DNA from: Bolinopsis microptera
Taxonomy: Eukaryota > Ctenophora > Tentaculata > Lobata > Bolinopsidae
NCBI RefSeq assembly: GCF_026151205.1
Contig: NC_087082.1
Span: forward strand, 4,657,908 to 4,721,907
Length of the DNA stretch: 64,000 bases
Direction of reading: 5' to 3'
This document shows, one piece after another, positions 52,901 to 64,000 of this stretch. The notes under the pieces were generated by a model, which was not told the origin of the DNA, made no database searches, and saw only the letters and a list, made by a program, of their open reading frames with translations. How positions within the stretch are numbered: position 1 is the first letter of the stretch; the number at the start of each line of letters is the position of its first letter. The position numbers and the translations under genes were made by a program.

Positions 52901-55900
52901 ATGGCTGGAGTGAAATGCATCAAAGAATTGATAATCGCTCTACTTCACTACATCGTATCAGATTGGTTGGAGATCCTGTTTAACATTATTTTCATAATAA
53001 CTGTTGGAATCTTTGCTGTCATTTTCAAAGGAGATTCGTGGAATTTTCAGGCATTCAGAGCTTTCGACTACAAAGACAATGCGTTGGGATACATCCACAA
53101 ACCAAGTGTTGTGACAGGAAACATGAACATTTTTGTTTCTTTCGTGTTTGCGGTAAGACATGGGAACAACTTAAAATTAGTGGTTGTTTTTCAATTTAGA
53201 TGAAATTTTAATTATTGAGACGTGAACTATTTACTTTTTCTGAAATGCAAATGGAAGGTGATCATTAGGTTTTGGACTTTGGGACAATTTTGTCCAAGGT
53301 TGTGTGTTTTCAGTAATGCTGTGATTTTTATGTTGTTCACTGGCTTCATTTTTTAATCCTGATATGCAATAAAGGATTTTTCCGAGTAAATATTGTTTCA
53401 ATAAATTGTTTAATCCTCAGATAGTAGCATCTTTGATTGGAAACGCATTTACAAAGATTGGCAGCAAAGAAACCAACAAAAAGGCTGACCAACAGCTAAC
53501 AGTAGAAATCAATATGTCATCTAAACTGTCGAGCATGAAGGAAATAGAATGTCTCAAGGCAGAAAGTAAAGTCAGGTTGGTAATTAATTAAATAGCTAAT
53601 CAATTAAATAGCTTTTTAACCGGAGACTGCAGAAACGTCTTACTCTTAATAACGGTATAATAACGCAATTATGGCACATAACACAGTATTGAGACTTAAG
53701 TTTCAACGCACTACTGATTAAGAGAACTGTGGAGTAACCATTAGTGACCCTGCCACTTTGAAACAACCTGACTCTTCGTTCCTCAACTAAATCGCCTTTA
53801 TTTCAGATTGTATAGAATTGTATGGGGACTGATATACTTAATCATAGCTGTTATTGAGACCAATCTCATAACTAACTTTACAAAGACGTCCATGGGAGTA
53901 CTCAAACCTCATTTCTTGACGGTAAAGCAACGCTAATATTTCTGATTTCATATTTTGGTGTGAAGATCAAATATTATAAATTCCTAGCTAGATGTGCAAT
54001 GTAGCTGTTTTCTTTCCCTTTTACTAAAAATTGAGGTTTTACAAATTCCTGTACCTCGCATACCTTGCATACCTATCATAGTCATACCGCAGGAGTGCAA
54101 ACCTGACCAGGCTATAATAGAGGCTTTAGAGGCTAACGGGACTTCATGGGTAGACGAAAAACTGACTTTGACAATTTGCACTAACGAAGACACTGATAAC
54201 AGAAGATCTTTTCCTTCTGGTCATGCATCCCAGGTTGGGCAGTTGAAATATAATGATTTATATAATGCTTTTTGGATGATCTTGGATACTACTCTTTAAT
54301 AATTTATATTACATATATGATTACCTTTGAAATATGACCTTATTTATTTCCATTATGTCAAATGATGAAATGATACTCTTAATCACTTTTTTGTTCAGGC
54401 TGGAGTTGCTGTGATGTATAGTTATCTCGAAGTGAACGATCTCCCCAAAATGTTGGTTGCTTCAAGATTTCTTCAGATAGTAGGTGTTCTATACGCTGTC
54501 CTCATATGCGCCTTGAGGTTGGTATATTCTTTACAAGAATGAACTTGCGAATTGTAACATTGCTTGCTGGTGCCAACTTGTTTGGTATTTACAGATTACG
54601 GAAAAATGGAACCATATATGAGGGACCACATGCAAAACTGGTATATCTGAACATATACCAATTTTGCGCAGGTAGCACATAGTCTTCAGGGTGAAAAGGT
54701 GCATCTTTGGAACTTTTTTTGAACAATTTTGAAGAAATTTTTGAAAAAAAGTGAAATTTTATTTTTCCAAAACTGGTATACGTTACAATATACCATTTTA
54801 ACTTTTAACAATCATGAAAACAAAATGGTATATCTGCAGATATACCACCTTCAAGAAACTTATCTTCTATAAAACCGGTATATCTATACACATTTTATAG
54901 ACTTTAGCCAACCCAAATGGTATATCTGAAGATATACCATTCTCAGTTAAATTATTTTATTGTTAATAGTATAGAAAAAATGGTATATCGTGAGATATAC
55001 CAGTTTGGAACAATTCTAGTTTAAAAAATGGTATATAGACAGATATACCATTTTTTAGAAGTGTTTTTTACACATGATATAGAATCTTTTAAATCAGTAA
55101 AATACATTTATCTCAAAACTATCAAAAACAGATATACCAGTTTTGCATGTGGTCCCTCATATATATATCTGGTAACAACTTAACAAATATGCCATGCATA
55201 CCAGATCTTCTCCTGAAAACTTGTATGATTGATCGTTGTATTTTGAGGCATATCGTGCAATGTTGATTTATAATGTTTATATAAAGATATAATTATAATC
55301 AAATGTTTAATCATTTCAGAATAAGTAACAATCAACACCATTGGCCGGATGTCCTTGTGGGTTTAACACTGGGAGCTCTGATAGCATTATCAGCTTTCGT
55401 TATGAAAGAGAAACAGGTACTTGTTCTAATGTTCTCCAATACAATACAATACAATACAATAAAATGCAGATTGCAAATGTATTCTACACACGTTTGTGTC
55501 TAAAACCTCACATTTAATTAGCTATATCATATTGTAGTAATGAAGAGCTTTAATTGTATCGGGTCCTCTTAACATTGTCTGACTCCCGTATTATCGTAAT
55601 ATTATGGTCTAACCTTTAAATGTGGATAGTAGACTCCTTCTTGCCACTGATTACACTTAACACAAGAATAAGCTTCATATAAACACAGCACACTATTTCC
55701 ATAATCGATCAGTAATAATTCATCACCATGGCAGCAGGTGTTGTCATTATTATATTATATTGATTAACTTGGAGAGCACAACAATATATAATATATTTGT
55801 ATTAAATAATACATATCAGAGCCTTCCCTTCGTGTCCAAACGCATTATATATAAGAGATATCCGAGCTTATCTTTATCATCTTAAGTAGAAATTCTACAA

Positions 55901-56000
55901 CATTTCCTTCCCCCAGGTAAAGAGACAATTCCGGATGAGCGCGTGCATAAAAGTAGCTGTTCCCTCTGAAGGTGATGCTGAAGCTACTAATATGATGTAG
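52901..56000 (+). CDS. lipid phosphate phosphatase-related protein (PAP2), seven exons
   Basis: Exons 52901-53152, 53421-53575, 53807-53921, 54093-54233, 54399-54517, 55320-55416, 55917-56000; all GT-AG with matching phases, 320 residues. Six membrane segments are expected. C1 reads KTSMGVLKP (Arg replaced by Lys), C2 SFPSGHAS is canonical, C3 reads LRISNNQHHWPDV (Ser replaced by Leu; Arg, His and Asp kept). These changes resemble the weakened sites of phosphatase-related relatives, so activity may be low or altered (inference). It has more introns than the neighbouring PAP2 unit: residues before C2 are split over four exons. Intron 5 carries a 0.55-kb hairpin-array element. Confidence 0.88.
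54608..55170. mobile_element. MITE made of repeated GGTATATC/GATATACC hairpins
   Basis: Terminal inverted repeats of about 30 bp (GAGGGACCACATGCAAAACT... at 54620 and its reverse complement ending GGTCCCTC at 55158), each flanked by ATATAT, a possible target duplication. Between them are at least six short inverted pairs of TGGTATATC and GATATACCA, for example at 54826-54847, 54918-54939, 54980-55002 and 55027-55051, spaced 50-150 bp. No reading frame. It lies in intron 5 of the PAP2 gene. Confidence 0.85.
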
Positions 56001-56032
56001 GTATCAACGGTGTGATTCAGTCATATTTTTAT

Positions 56033-56378
56033 TGGTCAGTTACGGACAATATGGACAATATTTTTGGGGAATCTCAAAGGTCTATAGAATCAACAACAAA
56101 AAACTTCGGAGCCCAATACAAGTCAGACTGAGAAAATCGCAAAAGCTGTATTTATATACAAATTATGAAGCAACATGAGCTAAATTGCTTATTTGTTTAC
56201 AATTTAGTGCCATTTTTTGCACTTTTTGGCCTAAAGACACTAACAGGTATCTACAATAACTTTTATATTTAGATTACATATAAAAATATATATACAGATA
56301 TAGATAAGACCTTTGAGAGTCCCTAAAAATATTTCAGCCCTCTACTATGAAATGAAGGTGATTGTCCTTAACTGACCA
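56033..56378. mobile_element. 346-bp MITE after the PAP2 gene
   Basis: Ends TGGTCAGTTACGGACAAT and ATTGTCCTTAACTGACCA form an inverted repeat. A second inner inverted pair (ATCTCAAAGGTCT / AGACCTTTGAGA) lies further in. No coding capacity. It starts 33 bp after the stop codon and so is probably inside the 3' UTR. Confidence 0.75.
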
Positions 56379-56770
56379 GACTATAAGGAGATGGATGGGT
56401 CACAGTGTGGATGACCTACAATTTAGTGTCTGTACATCGTGTTTTAGAGTGCCCACCCTACGTCTCAATACACACAAAGCCTGGCAGTGGAGACCGGAGA
56501 CCGGAAAGATAACGCAACCTCAACCTATGTTTGGACAGATTATAGAGGAGTGGAACATTAACATTATTTTAATTCTTTGGAACCCATTGGTCGCTCATTT
56601 CGAACGGAGACAGCATATTCATATTATATATAAGACGAGGTTGTAGTTTTACTATAGTTTCTGATGTTTCATACGATATTTTGTATTTGATAATTGATTC
56701 TGTTGAAGTACATCCTGTATTATATTACCTTAAGCTCTTAAGGCTAATAAATTTGGTTCACAATAAATTT

Positions 56771-56830
56771 GGTTACAAAAATGTTGGTTACAAAAATGTT
56801 GGTTACAAAAATGTTGGTTACAAAAATGTT
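56771..56830. repeat. 15-bp tandem repeat, four units
   Basis: GGTTACAAAAATGTT is repeated four times without change, with degenerate partial units on both sides. Related but scattered ACAATAATTTTAGTC-type words continue to about 56890. Confidence 0.9.
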
Positions 56831-57219
56831 GGTTACCATAATTTTAGTCGCAAATTTCTCACATTTTTAGTCTACAATAATTTTAATCACATTTTTCGAC
56901 TTTTCGAGACCATTTTCCATTCCATTTATTTGATTTTTCCATTGTTTAGCTTTTTTCCCCGCGATTTCGCACGTAAAGTCATGCTTTAAAGTTTACCGTC
57001 AGGCACGTTAATTTAATGATTTGTTACTGCCTGATGGGAAAAAGGAAGTAAGAGAATGTGAAAGCATAAAATGTGAAAGCATAAAAGCAGTGGATTACAC
57101 GTGTAATAGTCAAAGTAGTCCAGCAGTAGGAAAGGTGGCATTAATGGTGATAATATGGTGAACATATTAATTATAAACAATGTAAGCTCAATAATATTCA
57201 TGTCATATAAAGATCTACA

Positions 57220-57339
57220 TTCTACAACCGTCTGCCTACTACCATCACATCAGCTGAATCCCTGGAATCCTTTAAAGCATTTCTAAAAACTTTCTTATTC
57301 AAATTGTCTCAGCATGAACTTGAAAAACTTTATCAATGA
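57220..57339 (+). mobile_element. relic of a LINE ORF2 C-terminus
   Basis: A 40-codon frame FYNRLPTTITSAESLESFKA continuing FLKTFLFKL to a stop matches the typical end of CR1/Jockey-type ORF2 proteins (a W-N-x-L-P ... FK ... LK ... LF pattern). Nothing upstream of it is recognisable, so this is an old, strongly truncated copy. Confidence 0.65.
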
Positions 57340-58132
57340 CTGATTTTGGCCTACATTTAGTATAGTGTAAGTTCTTTAATTTTAAGCTTCACTCTCTGAT
57401 TTTAGTACGAACGATATATTTTCAAATATATTATAGAGTTATAGCAGTCCTAACTTTTATCATGATAGTTTCTGGGATGACTAGATTAAACGCTGCTGAG
57501 TATAAGTTTATCTTAATAGACTTGGTGTTCTTAAACTTCAGTTTATTATTATTATATATAATGCTCTACTGAAAGTTTGGTCTGCTTTTAAATTAGTCGC
57601 CGAAAAATTTGACCTCAATAAATTTGGTTTACAACAATTTTAGTCTAAATTTTGACTAAATTTTTCTTTCTTAAAGAGTTAAAGTAATAAGATCATTCGT
57701 AATACAATTTTAATTTTAATTTTAATTGTATATAATTTTGTGTCAGATTCAAATTTTTATGATAATGATCTTTTTAATGCACGAATATGATGTAGTTACA
57801 CTGAAACTTTGAATAGTTTACGGAATTATCAGGAATTGTTATCAGAAACATCGCAATTTTAATGATAAATTATAAAGATTTCTTTGTATTTCTGTGTATG
57901 TATAATTCGTGCTGTAATCAGATAAGTTATATAGTTACTGTTCTTATAATCTGATAATAATGTGTTGTTAAACCAATGTTACGATCAATCTTTCAAAAGT
58001 CGATTATTTACTAAAGCTGAGTTTTTATCATACCGAATCTCTAAAATCAAAGACAAATCACAGACAATATCATACTAGCAATCATGGCATAATCTCATCA
58101 TCATCATGAGACATGAGTAATTATTATAGATG
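57340..58132. other. intergenic, nothing recognised
   Basis: AT-rich; no supported gene or structured repeat. Confidence 0.4.
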
Positions 58133-58314
58133 CCAGATGTGGATTCTGGTGGAGAGTTGCAGCATATTTTTGACACGTGATACTGATTCTTGAATTTGAT
58201 TGACCAACATAGTGGAAGTTGATAGGTTAATATTATTAACCTATCCTAACCTTAACTTAATAATTGCTGCCATGTGCCAATAAAATGTACTTCACCCTCC
58301 TGAATCTACATCCA
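58133..58314. mobile_element. CACGTG-containing MITE, copy 2
   Basis: Left end CCAGATGTGGATTCTGGTGG, right end CACCCTCCTGAATCTACATC are inverted versions of each other. TGACACGTGA and an AACTTCCACT-type block are shared with the copies at 11700 and 61228. Confidence 0.6.
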
Positions 58315-58726
58315 TATTTACTTCATTCATTAAGTGGCTAATGGATGACAACTCCGCATTGTTTATCCAAGACTATAATTATTATTCAGCAGCTGTCGCC
58401 ATTACAGTTAATATAATCGCTGCAACATTATCTGCTTATTAGCTTTAATTTGTGTCACCGTTGCTAACATTGTGTTTTGATACTGCTACAGACCACATGT
58501 AGCTATTTTAAAATCTACAATGTACATTGTACAACGTAAAAACTAGAAATTTGTTAATTAAATCCATATTTAATCTAGTAAAAGTATTAATCTATATAAG
58601 TAAATAACAATGATATTACAATATCAATCAAACTATAATATCGTGTCTCAACCCATAATTTGATTCCTTGTTTTTTATCAATACAAATCTTTTTCCCTTC
58701 CCTAAACTCATCCCAGCTTTGACTGA

Positions 58727-58734
58727 TATATAAG
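58727..58734 (+). promoter_or_regulatory. TATA box of the BTB gene
   Basis: TATATAAG 91 bp upstream of the start codon, followed by a pyrimidine-rich (CTCTCA)n leader at 58740-58771 where transcription probably starts. Confidence 0.45.
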
Positions 58735-58817
58735 TCCACCTCCCTCTCACCCTCTCACTCTCTCACTCTCCAGTAGCTACAGCTGGTAAAATTGTGAGAA
58801 ATACTCCACATTCCGCC

Positions 58818-60343
58818 ATGGATTCCTGCGACAAATGTGGTATAGACTTGTCTCAGTACTTCAACGATCAGACATTTAGTGACGTCAGACTTTACACCAA
58901 ATCTAGAACGTTCTTTACGAGCTCCCTTGTCCTATCTATCCACAGCCCCGTCTTCAAGAAGATTATCGTTGATGAAAACGAGAAGGACATTTTCCTAGAT
59001 TCATTCCTTGATGAGGAGGATGAGATGGAGATGATTATATCAAGTTTTTACAGAAGATCAAATCTGGTTGTTTCGGTTGGTGTTTTGTTTACAGTTGCTA
59101 AGTTTGGTGTGACCTATGAAGTGCCTTGGATTTGTCAAAAAGCAGTTGAGTTTGTGAAGGCTAATATATGCCACGAAAATTGTATCCAAATTTCAAGAGA
59201 AGGATACAGGTTAAAAGAATATTTTAAGTTTTCTCCTATTGCTGACGTATGTGATGAATTCTTAAGTAAGACTACATTTCTTGAAGAAATCGTAGTGGAC
59301 TTGGAAAACATTACGGAGGACGAGATTTACCTCTCGATTCCTGCTTCCTTGTTTCAGAATTTACTTCAGAACGGTTTCCGACGTGATGAAAAACGTATGG
59401 TGGACCTAATCCGACGGTGGTTGAGCAGGGACTCCAATATAATACAAGCCATGGAAATTGTGCCATTGCTTCAGCTGTCACAGCTATACTTAGTCAACGA
59501 TTCCCTTCATTCTGAATTCTTTGAATTCTTGTTTTCTTCCGACAAACTTACTTCAGAGGATAAACGGACTATTTTGAAATTATCAACAAATAGTATTGAA
59601 GGTAGTAAAAACTGCATGGTTACAGCTCTCGGATTCAGCAAAGAGGTACCGAAAGAAATGCAGGGGTCTCAAAACATAAAAGATTTTTTGCTGTCACCAA
59701 CCTGGTTAAACTGCTCCTTCGATGACATAGTCATGGTGAGACAATTTAGAGGAAACAATCAGTTCATTCATATGGAATTATTCTTGGTTTGGATGCGAAC
59801 CCATCCTGTTACCGAGTATCAAGTTAAGGCTATTCTCAATTCCATTGATTTGAACACCATTACCAAGGAGTACATTAAAGATTTGGTTACTCATCTCAAA
59901 TATTCGCTAATCCAACTCTTCCTGACAATTTTCATGTTCAGTTTGAAGCAAACGTTGCATCACACGACTTCTCCCAAAATCAGAGTTTAACTCAAGAGTT
60001 TGCCCAACAGAATCTCACACCTGATCAAGTTAAAAATCTAAAACTAAAAAGGCACACTCTCTCAAAACGGCCCTGCAGCGTATCCAGATGTTGGGAAAGG
60101 ACCCTGGGCTCCGTCGACATTAAACTCAAACGGGACTCATTCCCCTACTTTAAAGTGGGCCGCCTGAACACAGCTCCGACCATGCTGGAACACTGCCATA
60201 ACCGGGAAGTTTACCACGTGTACTTTGTGGTTGAGAGTCAGATTGTGTCGTGTTACTGTGACTCCTGGGAGAGGGTCGAGGAGATGGTGAGACCGGAGGG
60301 TAAGGAATGTGTCACTGTCAAAGTTGTGTGCCAGGGACATTGA
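58818..60343 (+). CDS. BTB-BACK domain protein (KLHL-like), with an apparent frameshift
   Basis: The start codon at 58818 sits in a good context (GCCATGG). A BTB domain covers about residues 10-105 (LSQYFNDQTFSDVRLYTKSR, FFTSSLVLSIHSPVFKKI), then a BACK-type helical region of about 120-250 (NCIQISREGYRLKEYFKF, VDLIRRWLS). BTB proteins of this type dimerise and act as Cullin-3 adaptors; no kelch repeats are visible. The frame ends at 59990, but coding character moves to the +2 frame: FANPTLPDNFHVQFEANVAS from 59903 runs to a stop at 60343 through KVGRLNTAPTMLEHCHNREV. A single-base change near 59895 would explain this; an assembly error and a recent null allele are both possible. Intronless. 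Confidence 0.8.
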
Positions 60344-61227
60344 GTTAACCTACATGTTTTTGTTGTTGTTGAGATAATGAAAATTCAGACTATAGATTGT
60401 AATTTCATTATTTTTACTGTTCACAATTTTGCGAAGCAAAAATGTTACTAGTGACAGATTGCGAATGGTCGTCATTGCAGAAATACAGGAATTTTGGAGA
60501 ACGAGGAAGGTGGCTTCGATTTGGTTTCTGTTTATCACACTCATGGCAACGAGAAACACGTGCGCAGTGCGCAAGGGCTGCTTGCGGAGTTGTTGTACAG
60601 TCTGTAGTCAGTGCATGTATTTTAATTTCTATGAAGTGAACTGAGCTATAATCCTATAAAGCTATAATAGTAGTGAATGGAAATCTAGCGTCCGCCACAA
60701 CGAAGAAACGGGCGCAATTCTTGTGTTCGTTAGAAATTTTATAAATTAGAGCGTTTGAACCCAGTTTTCATTGTCCTGAAAAGCAAAAGCAAAAGTAAAT
60801 TCGTTATTACTCATATATTGTGACTTTATTTTATAACCGGGCCATGAAGTATGCCTACACCTAAACGTCATTGGTAAACATATTATAATGTACATATTGA
60901 GTTGATGATAAGGGGAACATATAAGTAGAATATTTAAAAATAACTTACATTAACTTACATATTTTTAAATATTACACCTAAAATATTTCCCTAGTTATGT
61001 CCTATTTTTCGAAGAATCCTTCGCGATTTCTAAAACCCAAGTCAGTTTACCTTCACCACATCAAGAAAATCAAACACCCCAAAGCAAAAAGAAAGTTTCA
61101 TTTCGGTAAGAAATTCCTTAATTAACCGTGGCATTCTGTAGAAGGGACAGAGTTTATTGATAATGCGACTACGATCTTATATTTTGTTACTGGTTACATA
61201 AAACATAAATATTCAATTAAAAGTTTA
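60344..61227. other. BTB gene 3' flank, no supported gene
   Basis: A few short frames only, none recognisable. A short basic frame near 60997-61100 (MSYFSKNPSRFLKPKSVYLH and on) ends in a possible donor TTTCGGTAAG at 61101-61110 and might be an exon of an unrecognised gene. Confidence 0.25.
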
Positions 61228-61353
61228 TGGATGTGGATTGTAGTGGGGAGATGAAGCAGATTAACCAATCAGCTTCCACTATTTACCAATCAAATTCCTA
61301 AGTAACTGTCACGACTCACGTGTCAAAACAATTACCCCCACAATCTACATCCA
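61228..61353. mobile_element. CACGTG-containing MITE, copy 3
   Basis: 126 bp from TGGATGTGGATTGTAGTGGG to CCCCCACAATCTACATCCA, flanked by TTA on both sides (61225-61227, 61354-61356). It contains CCAATCAGCTTCCACT and TCACGTGTC as in the other two copies, and is the shortest and cleanest of the three. Confidence 0.75.
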
Positions 61354-61923
61354 TTAGTTAATTAGTTGATTATTTAATTAGTTGATTAGTTAATTGGTTA
61401 ATTAGTTAATTAATAACTCCCTCACTCAGAGTACACGAATGTACTGAACACTTGTAACAGTGGAGCAGGAGGTATCTACACTCCACAATGTAAAAGAGTC
61501 ACCTTCAGAATACACCCGACTGCACCTGACTCCTTTCATGTTAGTATATTATCTTTTCTCTTTACTTCTTTTTCTTTAGCTCTAGTTATTATAACTTAAA
61601 TTTATCCCCTTGATATTTATTCTCATGGAATTAAACTACATGATCTACATCCCCTTTTCAACCTGAAACGTACCCATGTGCTTACCCCTAAACCAAAACA
61701 TTTTGTGAAATTGTAACCGTCTTGGAAACAGAGGACCGCAAAACAGTTTGTCCAATTGATAACCTATTTTTAAGTCTTGATTTCTCCCACCTCTCCGCTT
61801 CGAGATGGCCTTTTACGGAAGCGACTATGAAAAACTGCCATAAAAACACAGCAGTCATAAAATAATAGTTATCCTAAATACTCTGTAAACAAGACGTTCA
61901 CTGTCAGTTATCTGCGTTTACAT

Positions 61924-61954
<31 letters not shown>

Positions 61955-62276
61955 CATGAGTATTTTTGAGAGTCCCGACGAAAATGCCAAATTCTCATTC
62001 TCAAAAATTATTTTTGAGAAAAGTTTCCAGGAGAGTAGAGGCGAAAAACTCATTCTCAAAAATGATTTTAAGTATTTTTGGACCACATTGCACTGATATG
62101 AAGAATGATTTGCTATATTATCACTATTTTTGAGTGTCCACTATTTTTGAGAAAATGAGAAATCCATGCTGAATTTCTCAGATTCAAAAATAATTTTTGA
62201 GTATTCCCGGCGAAAATGGTCAAATTCTCAGATTCACAAATTCTCAAAAATACTCATGACCCCCCCCCCCCCCCCC
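61924..62276. mobile_element. element bounded by a 30-G run and a 17-C run
   Basis: G30 (61924-61953) then TCATGAGTATTTTTGAGA; the right end is TCTCAAAAATACTCATGA then C17 (62260-62276), so the whole forms an inverted repeat whose tips are homopolymers. Inside, TTTTTGAGA/TCTCAAAAA words recur in both orientations, and two arms share CCCGACGAAAATG / CCCGGCGAAAATG in direct orientation. No reading frame. Confidence 0.8.
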
Positions 62277-62851
62277 TCTCCCCTACATATTAAATATATA
62301 ATGTTGTTTTGTTGCTGTTGTACCAACTTTGAACTATCGTAGTTTGATTTATGGATTGTTTGTAATGGTAGAAATAAGGAGTTTTTAACTGCCAAATTTA
62401 TTCGAAAAACTAAAATCAATGCTTTTTACAGTACACCTACAATCTTCATGTACGTATGACTGTATGATGTTATTGTGTGGAATGATGTAAATTCTAATTT
62501 TGGTTCACAAGATTCACAAGATTTTTGTATGATTTCTCCTATTGTCTGGTTCGTGAATCAATAATTATTATATGATTGTATTATACTGTAAACCACTGTT
62601 GGAATTTCATCTAGTGAGCACGGAGGCCAACCGCCAACTTCAGAATACCCCAGCCCAGACTGGTACTACCTAACATCCCTTATGATGCGTATTATTACTA
62701 CAGTGCCCTTATAAAATACCGTTGCTTTGTTTAAAATAGATGAATTTTTTTTCTCCAAAAATAATTGAACACAGTAAAACGATCTTAATTGCGATAATAA
62801 GATAAAATAAAACTTTCAAAGTGTAATTCGAGCTTGATCCGACGTTACTTT

Positions 62852-63761
62852 TTAGAAGCAGTCACCAGGGTGGAGTATGCAGTAGAAGATACCTTGGATA
62901 AGTTGGGTTGTCATGACCCCGTACTGTCCCCCGCCTTGTTTCAAGTTGAGACGCATTGAGATATTGCCAAGGTTGATCTTAGTCACTCCGAGACCATCTT
63001 CACAGAATTCCTCGTCTTCACAGCCCACACAGTCACAGTCGTTATCACACACGTAATGTGAGGGAACACTGTCTCCGTCCGCACAGTAAAACCCAGAATC
63101 TTCTTCTTCAGCAGCATCCTCTGCAGCATCATCCGCTTCAGCAGCATCATCATCCGCTGCAGCAGCATCATCATCCGCTGCAGCAGCATCACCCTCTGCA
63201 GCATCACCCTCTGCAGCATCACCACCAGCATCCGCACATATTTCCGCGTCTTCGTCTTCGCAGTAAGCACCATTACCATAGGCAGTATTAGAGCTGCAGT
63301 CACAGTAGTTATCGCACATATAATGGGGTGGTTGCCTGCTTTCGTTTTGGCAGTAGTAGTAACCGGCAGAATCATACTGAAATATTATAAATTATGCTAA
63401 TTTTAAAATTGCAGACAAAATAATTTGGGGATAAATGACTATTAAAATTTTTCTCTTTGTCGAATATTTTGTGTAATGAAACTCAATAACAGGATTTTCT
63501 TGAAATGTCACAGTGATTATGAAGTCAATCTAGTCAAAACGCTCGTGAGTTGTATGTTAGCAGAATCCCAAAGTCTTAATTATCACAAAATAAGGAGGCA
63601 GCAAACATCTCCCAATTCCCACTCAAGTCTTACAACAATTATAAAAGTTGGGAATACTGTTAACTTTTATTAGTATTACTGATTTAATGATAATAAATTG
63701 AGCTTACCCCAGCAGAGACAACTCCCAGTAGGATGAAAGCGAGTAGGAAAGTTAACTTCAT
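62852..63761 (-). CDS. small secreted protein with two LDLa-like modules and an acidic linker
   Basis: Two exons: 63708-63761 (signal peptide MKLTFLLAFILLGVVSAG) and 62852-63376, joined in phase 0, 192 residues. Two short six-cysteine modules resemble LDL-receptor class A repeats: YYYCQNESRQPPHYMCDNYC (about 23-42, then three more cysteines) and FYCADGDSVPSHYVCDNDCD with EDEEFC at the end. They lack the full-length LDLa spacing but keep the acidic, calcium-binding-like C-terminal part. Between them lies a ~45-residue Ala/Asp/Glu linker coded by GATGCTGC-type repeats. The last ~45 residues are hydrophobic and end in two cysteines. Expected to be secreted; function unknown. Confidence 0.82.
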
Positions 63762-63835
63762 GGTTAGTCCAAGAAAGGTTCAGTAGTCAAAATTAGAAAT
63801 CAGTTGTGAATGTTTCTCACCTCAAACATGGTGAG

Positions 63836-63843
63836 TATTTATA
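63836..63843 (-). promoter_or_regulatory. TATA box of the LDLa-like gene
   Basis: TATAAATA on the minus strand about 75 bases upstream of the start codon, giving a predicted 5' UTR of about 45 bases. Confidence 0.6.
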
Positions 63844-64000
63844 TGACTAGCTGGTAATAAAGGGCCATTGTTTGGTTTGACTATCTAATTAAAATTACTG
63901 GGGCGTTGAAAGACTAAATATCTGAATATTGCCCGTGTGCTTTTTCCACGCCATTATAATTACTTTCTTTTAAAACTCCATGTTTAATTAAATGCTTTCT

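Noticed and set aside
62983-63375. Met/Leu/Gln-rich and His/Gln-rich frames over the LDLa-like exon
   Set aside because: They result from reading the GATGCTGC codon repeat in other frames or on the other strand.

Overview
The window looks like a nuclear chromosome segment from an early-branching animal, most likely a cnidarian (inference, not proven). It is AT-rich, its genes have many short GT-AG introns, and it is dense in LINEs, SINEs and short inverted-repeat DNA elements. Protein families seen are animal-type: class A GPCR, TFIIH helicase XPB, KH-domain RNA-binding protein, lipid phosphate phosphatases, BTB-BACK protein, kringle, sushi and LDLa-like modules. There is no operon structure and no bacterial feature.

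Layout. 1-3.7 kb: an intact single-exon GPCR (minus) and, cut by the left edge, the first codons of a tandem paralog with a conserved leader. 5.4-8.0 kb: a dimeric tRNA-derived SINE with 13-bp target duplications, then an hAT-like non-autonomous element that has received a Harbinger-like MITE. 9.4-26.3 kb: a complete 16-exon XPB/ERCC3 gene (plus). Its 9.4-kb intron 6 holds an entire antisense gene (12.1-19.1 kb) for a secreted mosaic protein: two copies of an unknown domain, sushi, six GCC2/GCC3 modules, kringle, sushi. The same intron holds a perfect 153-bp inverted-repeat element, very stable GAA-loop hairpins and a 7-bp satellite. 28.9-35.2 kb: a four-exon two-KH-domain RNA-binding protein with an RGG tail (minus), its introns loaded with LINE debris. 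35.3-38.6 kb: a broken CR1-like LINE (minus), ending about 120 bp upstream of the KH gene's start codon. 40.6-44.8 kb: an apparently intact two-ORF LINE (plus), with a PHD finger in ORF1 and endonuclease plus reverse transcriptase in ORF2. 46.5-56.0 kb: a lipid phosphate phosphatase cluster. Two tandem first exons each encode the N-terminal half and appear to share one set of C-terminal exons; a separate seven-exon paralog follows and carries an element built of GGTATATC hairpins in intron 5. 58.8-60.3 kb: a BTB-BACK gene with an apparent frameshift near its C-terminus. 62.9-63.8 kb: a small secreted protein with two LDLa-like modules (minus).

The host genes do not form one pathway. Exon models were built by hand from splice signals, reading phase and family conservation; all junctions listed keep frame. 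Function calls rest on recognised motifs only; no database was searched.
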